Shown here in pieces: positions 6,446 through 8,905 of a stretch of 8,905 bases of DNA (its first letter is position 1; every line of letters starts with the position of its first letter). Source of the stretch: DATFEN01 sp035691285 (lineage in GTDB: Bacteria; Acidobacteriota; Vicinamibacteria; Fen-336); assembly GCA_035691285.1 (NCBI GenBank), contig DASSJI010000098.1, forward strand, positions 1-8,905. The letters run 5' to 3'. A program made the position numbers and the translations under genes. The notes under the pieces are model-generated. The model was not told the DNA's origin. It did no database searches and saw nothing but the letters and a program-made list of their open reading frames with translations.

Positions 6446-8190
6446 TGGAACTCGCGGGCGTCGGTGTCTCGCCGGGCATCGCGGTAGGGGAGGCGCTCCT
6501 CGTGGAGCGCGAGGCGATCGCCGTGTTCCGCCTGCTCCTGCCGCCCGGCGAGCTCGAAGGCGAGGTGCAGCGCCTGCGCCGTGCGGTGGAGGCGTCGCGG
6601 GAGCAGCTCCAGGCGATCAAGGAGCGCCTCGCCCGCCAGATCGGCAGCCCCCACGCGTACCTGTTCGACGCGCAGCTGCTGATGCTCGAGGACCCGATGC
6701 TCCTCGACCGGACGGTGGCCGTGATCCGGGAGGAGCACTTGAACGCGGCGTGGGCGCTGCGCACGGTCGCCGAGCGGCTGCAGGCGCTCTTCGAGGAGTT
6801 CAGCGACGCCTACCTGAAGGAGCGCCGCACGGACCTCGACGACGTCCTGGGCCGGATCCAGCTCAACCTCGCGGGCACCCCGGGCGCGCCGTCGCTCTCG
6901 CGCCTGCCGCGCCCACACGTGCTCGTGGCCGAGGAGATCCCGCCGTCCGAGGCCGCGGAGCTGGACTGGGAGAACATCCTCGCCGTCATCACCGACGGCG
7001 GCTCGGCGACGTCCCACACGGCGATCCTGGCCCGCTCGCGCGGTGTGCCCGCCGTGGTCGGGCTGCGCGACGCCACGCGCCGCATCCCGGCGGGGGCCCT
7101 CGTCGTGGTCGACGGCGAGCGCGGCCGCGTGGAGGTCGAGCCGTCCCAGCCGGCCCTGGCCGGGTATCGCGCGGCGCAGGAGCGCGCCCGCGTCGAGGAG
7201 GAGCGCCTCCAGGGCACGCGCGCGCTGAAGGCGGCGACCCGGGACGGGGTGGGCGTGCGCCTGCTGGCCAACGCCGAGTTCCCCGAGGAGGCCCGCACGG
7301 CGGCGCTCTACGGCGCCGAGGGCATCGGGCTGTTCCGCTCCGAGTACCTGCTGGGCCGCGCGCTGACGTGGCCGAGCGAGGAGCGCCAGGTGGAGGTGTA
7401 CCAGGGGCTACTGGACGCCGTGTCCCCCTTCCCGGTCACGATCCGCACCTGGGACGTGGGGCGGGAGGACCTCGCTCCGGGCGGGCCGTCGAGCCCGAAC
7501 CCGGCGCTCGGCGAACGCGCGCTCCGGCTCCTGGCCCGCGATCCCGCCCCGTTCCTCGCCCAGGTGCGGGCGCTGCTGCGCGCCGCGGCCCACGGCCCGA
7601 TCCGGATGATGTTCCCCTTCGTGGGAGGGCCTCGGGACCTGCGCCTCGCCCGGGAGCTGGTCGGCCGCGCGGTCGGGGAGCTGGCCCGAGAGGGCCTGCC
7701 GTTCCGGGCCGACGTCCCCGTCGGCCTCACCCTCGAGCTTCCGAGCGCCGCGCTGACCGCCGACCTCCTGGCGCGCGAAGCGGACTTCTTCAGCGTCGGC
7801 ACGAACGACCTGATCCAGTACCTGCTGGCGGTGGACAGGATGGACCCTCGCGTCGCCCCACTCTACGAGCCGCTGCACCCCGCGGTGCTGCGCGCCGTCA
7901 AGCGCGTGGTGGACGCCGCGGACGCCGCGGGTCGGCCGGTGTCGGTGTGCGGGGAGATGGCGGCCGATCCCCTCCAGGCGCTGGTGCTGATCGGGCTCGG
8001 CGTCCGCGAGCTGAGCATGAGCCCGGCGGCGATCCCCCGCGTGAAGGCGGCGGTGCGCGCTGCCACGGCCGCGTCGGCGCGGTCGGCGGCCGCCGCCTGC
8101 CTGGACATGGCCACGGCGGAGGAGATCGAGGATCATCTGCGCCGCGCCCTCGGGCTCGCCTCGGGGACCGGCGTGGTCGTGCCGTCGTGA
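6445..8190 (+). CDS. ptsI: PTS Enzyme I (PEP-protein phosphotransferase)
   Basis: This 581-residue cytoplasmic enzyme takes phosphate from PEP and passes it to HPr. The N-terminal domain (about 1-145) contains the HPr-binding helices. The swivelling phosphohistidine domain has active His191 in DGGSATSHTAILARSRGVPA. The C-terminal PEP-binding barrel (about 260-560) keeps Arg298 (GIGLFRSEYLL), Arg334 (IRTWD), metal ligand Glu431 (LTLELPSAA), Asn454-Asp455 (FFSVGTNDLIQYLLAVDR), Arg465 and general-acid Cys502 (VCGEMAADP). Several of these fall on the E. coli numbers. There is no GAF domain, so it is PtsI-like rather than PtsP. One oddity is the loop after Arg334: the usual GGDK and ENPFLG stretch reads GREDLAPGG...NPALGERA and is two residues shorter than in E. 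coli. The ATG overlaps the HPr stop by one base (TAATG). With all main catalytic residues present it is probably active. Confidence 0.95.
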   Translation: MELAGVGVSPGIAVGEALLVEREAIAVFRLLLPPGELEGEVQRLRRAVEASREQLQAIKERLARQIGSPHAYLFDAQLLMLEDPMLLDRTVAVIREEHLNAAWALRTVAERLQALFEEFSDAYLKERRTDLDDVLGRIQLNLAGTPGAPSLSRLPRPHVLVAEEIPPSEAAELDWENILAVITDGGSATSHTAILARSRGVPAVVGLRDATRRIPAGALVVVDGERGRVEVEPSQPALAGYRAAQERARVEEERLQGTRALKAATRDGVGVRLLANAEFPEEARTAALYGAEGIGLFRSEYLLGRALTWPSEERQVEVYQGLLDAVSPFPVTIRTWDVGREDLAPGGPSSPNPALGERALRLLARDPAPFLAQVRALLRAAAHGPIRMMFPFVGGPRDLRLARELVGRAVGELAREGLPFRADVPVGLTLELPSAALTADLLAREADFFSVGTNDLIQYLLAVDRMDPRVAPLYEPLHPAVLRAVKRVVDAADAAGRPVSVCGEMAADPLQALVLIGLGVRELSMSPAAIPRVKAAVRAATAASARSAAAACLDMATAEEIEDHLRRALGLASGTGVVVPS

Positions 8191-8195
8191 ACGGC

Positions 8196-8203
8196 GGGAG
8201 GGA
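8196..8203 (+). promoter_or_regulatory. Ribosome binding site of the cupin gene
   Basis: GGGAGGGA lies in the 20-base gap after ptsI, with GGAGG ending nine bases before GTG 8211. It decides for GTG 8211 over GTG 8187, which overlaps the ptsI stop but has no upstream purine motif. Confidence 0.65.
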
Positions 8204-8210
8204 AACGCGA

Positions 8211-8588
8211 GTGGCCGAGACTCCGAAGAAGGTGGACAAGCCCTGGGGCTACGAGATCTGGTGGGCGCGCACCGACCGCTACGTGGGCAAGATCCTCCAC
8301 GTGCGGCGCGGCGAGAGCCTCTCGCTCCAGTACCACAACGTCAAGGACGAGACGATCATGATCCAGTCGGGCACCCTCCTGTTCGAGACGAGGCCCGCCG
8401 GGGAGGCGACGGCGCCGCTCCAGCGCCACGAGCTCAAGCCTGGCGACGTGTTCCACATCACTCCGGGCACCGTCCACCGCATGACCGGCATCACCGACTG
8501 CGACATCGTCGAGGTGTCGACGCCGGAGCTGGACGACGTGGTTCGCCTGGAGGACCGCTACGGAAGGGTCGGGACGAGCAAGCCGTAG
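8211..8588 (+). CDS. Small cupin protein, mannose-6-phosphate isomerase/ManC C-terminal-like
   Basis: This 125-residue single-domain cupin begins with KPWGYEIWWA, the motif that opens the C-terminal isomerase domain of bifunctional ManC/AlgA and related stand-alone proteins. Cupin motif 1 is RRGESLSLQYHNVKDETIMI followed by SG, with likely metal ligands His42 and Glu47 and Gln40 nearby. Motif 2 is KPGDVFHITPGTVHRM, with likely ligand His89. The end DIVEVSTPELDDVVRLEDRYGR (Glu101 onward) is characteristic of this subfamily, whose members act on or bind phosphorylated sugars. It may therefore isomerise or bind a hexose phosphate for GDP-mannose or other surface-sugar supply, but the substrate cannot be read from the sequence. 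It follows ptsI after 20 bases with its own ribosome binding site and is probably the last gene of the operon. GTG 8187 would add eight residues (MNGGRETR) and is less likely. Confidence 0.85.
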   Translation: MAETPKKVDKPWGYEIWWARTDRYVGKILHVRRGESLSLQYHNVKDETIMIQSGTLLFETRPAGEATAPLQRHELKPGDVFHITPGTVHRMTGITDCDIVEVSTPELDDVVRLEDRYGRVGTSKP

Positions 8589-8605
8589 CGGGCCGAGCCG
8601 CCCGC
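8588..8605. terminator. Possible convergent hairpin terminator
   Basis: GCGGGC and GCCCGC form a perfect six-pair stem around a six-base loop (CGAGCC), filling the gap between the convergent cupin and E1 beta genes. No T-run follows on either strand, so it is not a standard intrinsic terminator. It may slow or end transcription in both directions, or be chance in GC-rich DNA. Confidence 0.35.
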
Positions 8606-8608
8606 GCT

Positions 8609-8905
8609 TCAGTACGCCCTGAGCTCCCGGATCGCCTGCAGGATGTCGTCGACCTGGGGCAGGATCGCGTTCTCGAGGACCGGCGCGTAGCCGACGAAGG
8701 TGTCCAGGGCGCCGATGCGCCTGACCGGGGCGTCGAGGTACTCGAAGAGCTCCTCGGCGATGCGCGCGGCGATCTCGGCGGTGTAGCCCCAGGACAGCGC
8801 GTCCTCCTGCGCCACGATCACGCGGCCGGTCCTCCGCACGCTCGCGGCGACCGCCTCCCAGTCGTACGGCGACAGGCTCCGAAGGTCGAGGACCTCGACG
8901 CTGAT
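8609..8905 (-). CDS. 2-oxo acid dehydrogenase E1 beta subunit, N-terminal part outside window
   Basis: The frame is open from the right window edge down to the TGA at 8609-8611, giving the last 98 residues of a larger protein. They match the C-terminal domain of transketolase-like E1 beta subunits: EVLDLRSLSPYDWEAV, then RRTGRVIVAQEDALSWGYTA, then EIAARIAEELFEYLDAPVRR followed by IGALDTFVGYAPVLENAILP and a final helix. With an E1 alpha partner such proteins decarboxylate pyruvate, branched-chain 2-oxo acids or acetoin using thiamine diphosphate. The fragment cannot tell which substrate applies. The GTG at 8837-8839 is an internal Val codon, not a start, because conserved sequence continues upstream. 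It converges on the PTS operon and is probably a separate transcription unit. Confidence 0.92.
   Translation of the reverse strand: MSVEVLDLRSLSPYDWEAVAASVRRTGRVIVAQEDALSWGYTAEIAARIAEELFEYLDAPVRRIGALDTFVGYAPVLENAILPQVDDILQAIRELRAY

Noticed and set aside
8187..8210. Alternative cupin start at GTG 8187 overlapping the ptsI stop
   Set aside because: It matches the overlap style of the operon but has no ribosome binding site, whereas GTG 8211 has GGAGG at good spacing and sits close to the conserved KPWGYE.
6750..8588. 612-codon plus-strand frame suggesting a large protein fused to the cupin
   Set aside because: The first part is a shifted-frame reading of ptsI made of Gly/Arg/Pro/Ala-rich sequence. 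Only the part from 8211 onward is a real gene with its own ribosome binding site.

Overview
The window is a dense, very GC-rich (about 70% by eye) bacterial chromosomal segment. Nine genes run left to right with almost no space between them, and the end of a tenth gene converges on them from the right edge. The lipopolysaccharide transport genes indicate a Gram-negative, outer-membrane organism. The gene order (lptA-like, lptB, rpoN, hpf, hprK, rapZ, PTS EIIA, HPr, EI) is the kind known from deltaproteobacteria-like lineages and GC-rich relatives such as Methylomirabilota/Rokubacteria. The exact phylum is an inference and could not be tested here.

Bases 2-1956 hold the envelope part: the 3' part of a multi-repeat OstA/LptA-like periplasmic protein, then the LptB ATPase of the LPS export machine. 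Bases 1962-3942 hold sigma-54 (rpoN) and a long-form ribosome hibernation factor (hpf). Bases 3905-8190 encode a regulatory phosphotransferase set: HPr kinase/phosphorylase, the RapZ nucleotide-binding protein, a mannose-family EIIA, HPr with both His15 and Ser46, and Enzyme I. Bases 8211-8588 encode a small stand-alone cupin resembling the C-terminal domain of mannose-6-phosphate isomerase/ManC. Bases 8609-8905 (minus strand) are the C-terminal end of a 2-oxo acid dehydrogenase E1 beta subunit. A 20-base convergent gap with a small GC hairpin separates it from the cupin gene.

Stops and starts mostly overlap by 1 or 4 bases (lptA/lptB, hprK/rapZ, rapZ/EIIA, EIIA/HPr, HPr/EI), so lptA to EI is probably one translationally coupled operon. 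The expected phosphate route is PEP to EI to HPr-His15 to EIIA-His9. HprK can separately phosphorylate HPr on Ser46 according to ATP, phosphate and metabolite state. No EIIB or EIIC sugar permease and no EIIA-Ntr (ptsN) lies in the window, which suggests signalling rather than sugar uptake.

The system is a recognisable conserved cluster rather than a new one. The points most worth a second look are the altered active-site-proximal loop of Enzyme I, the hpf/hprK junction (38-base overlap plus a perfect palindrome), the terminal EIIA with no visible acceptor, and the extended OstA repeats. No RNA genes, mobile elements, CRISPR arrays or gene-free stretches over 300 bases were seen.
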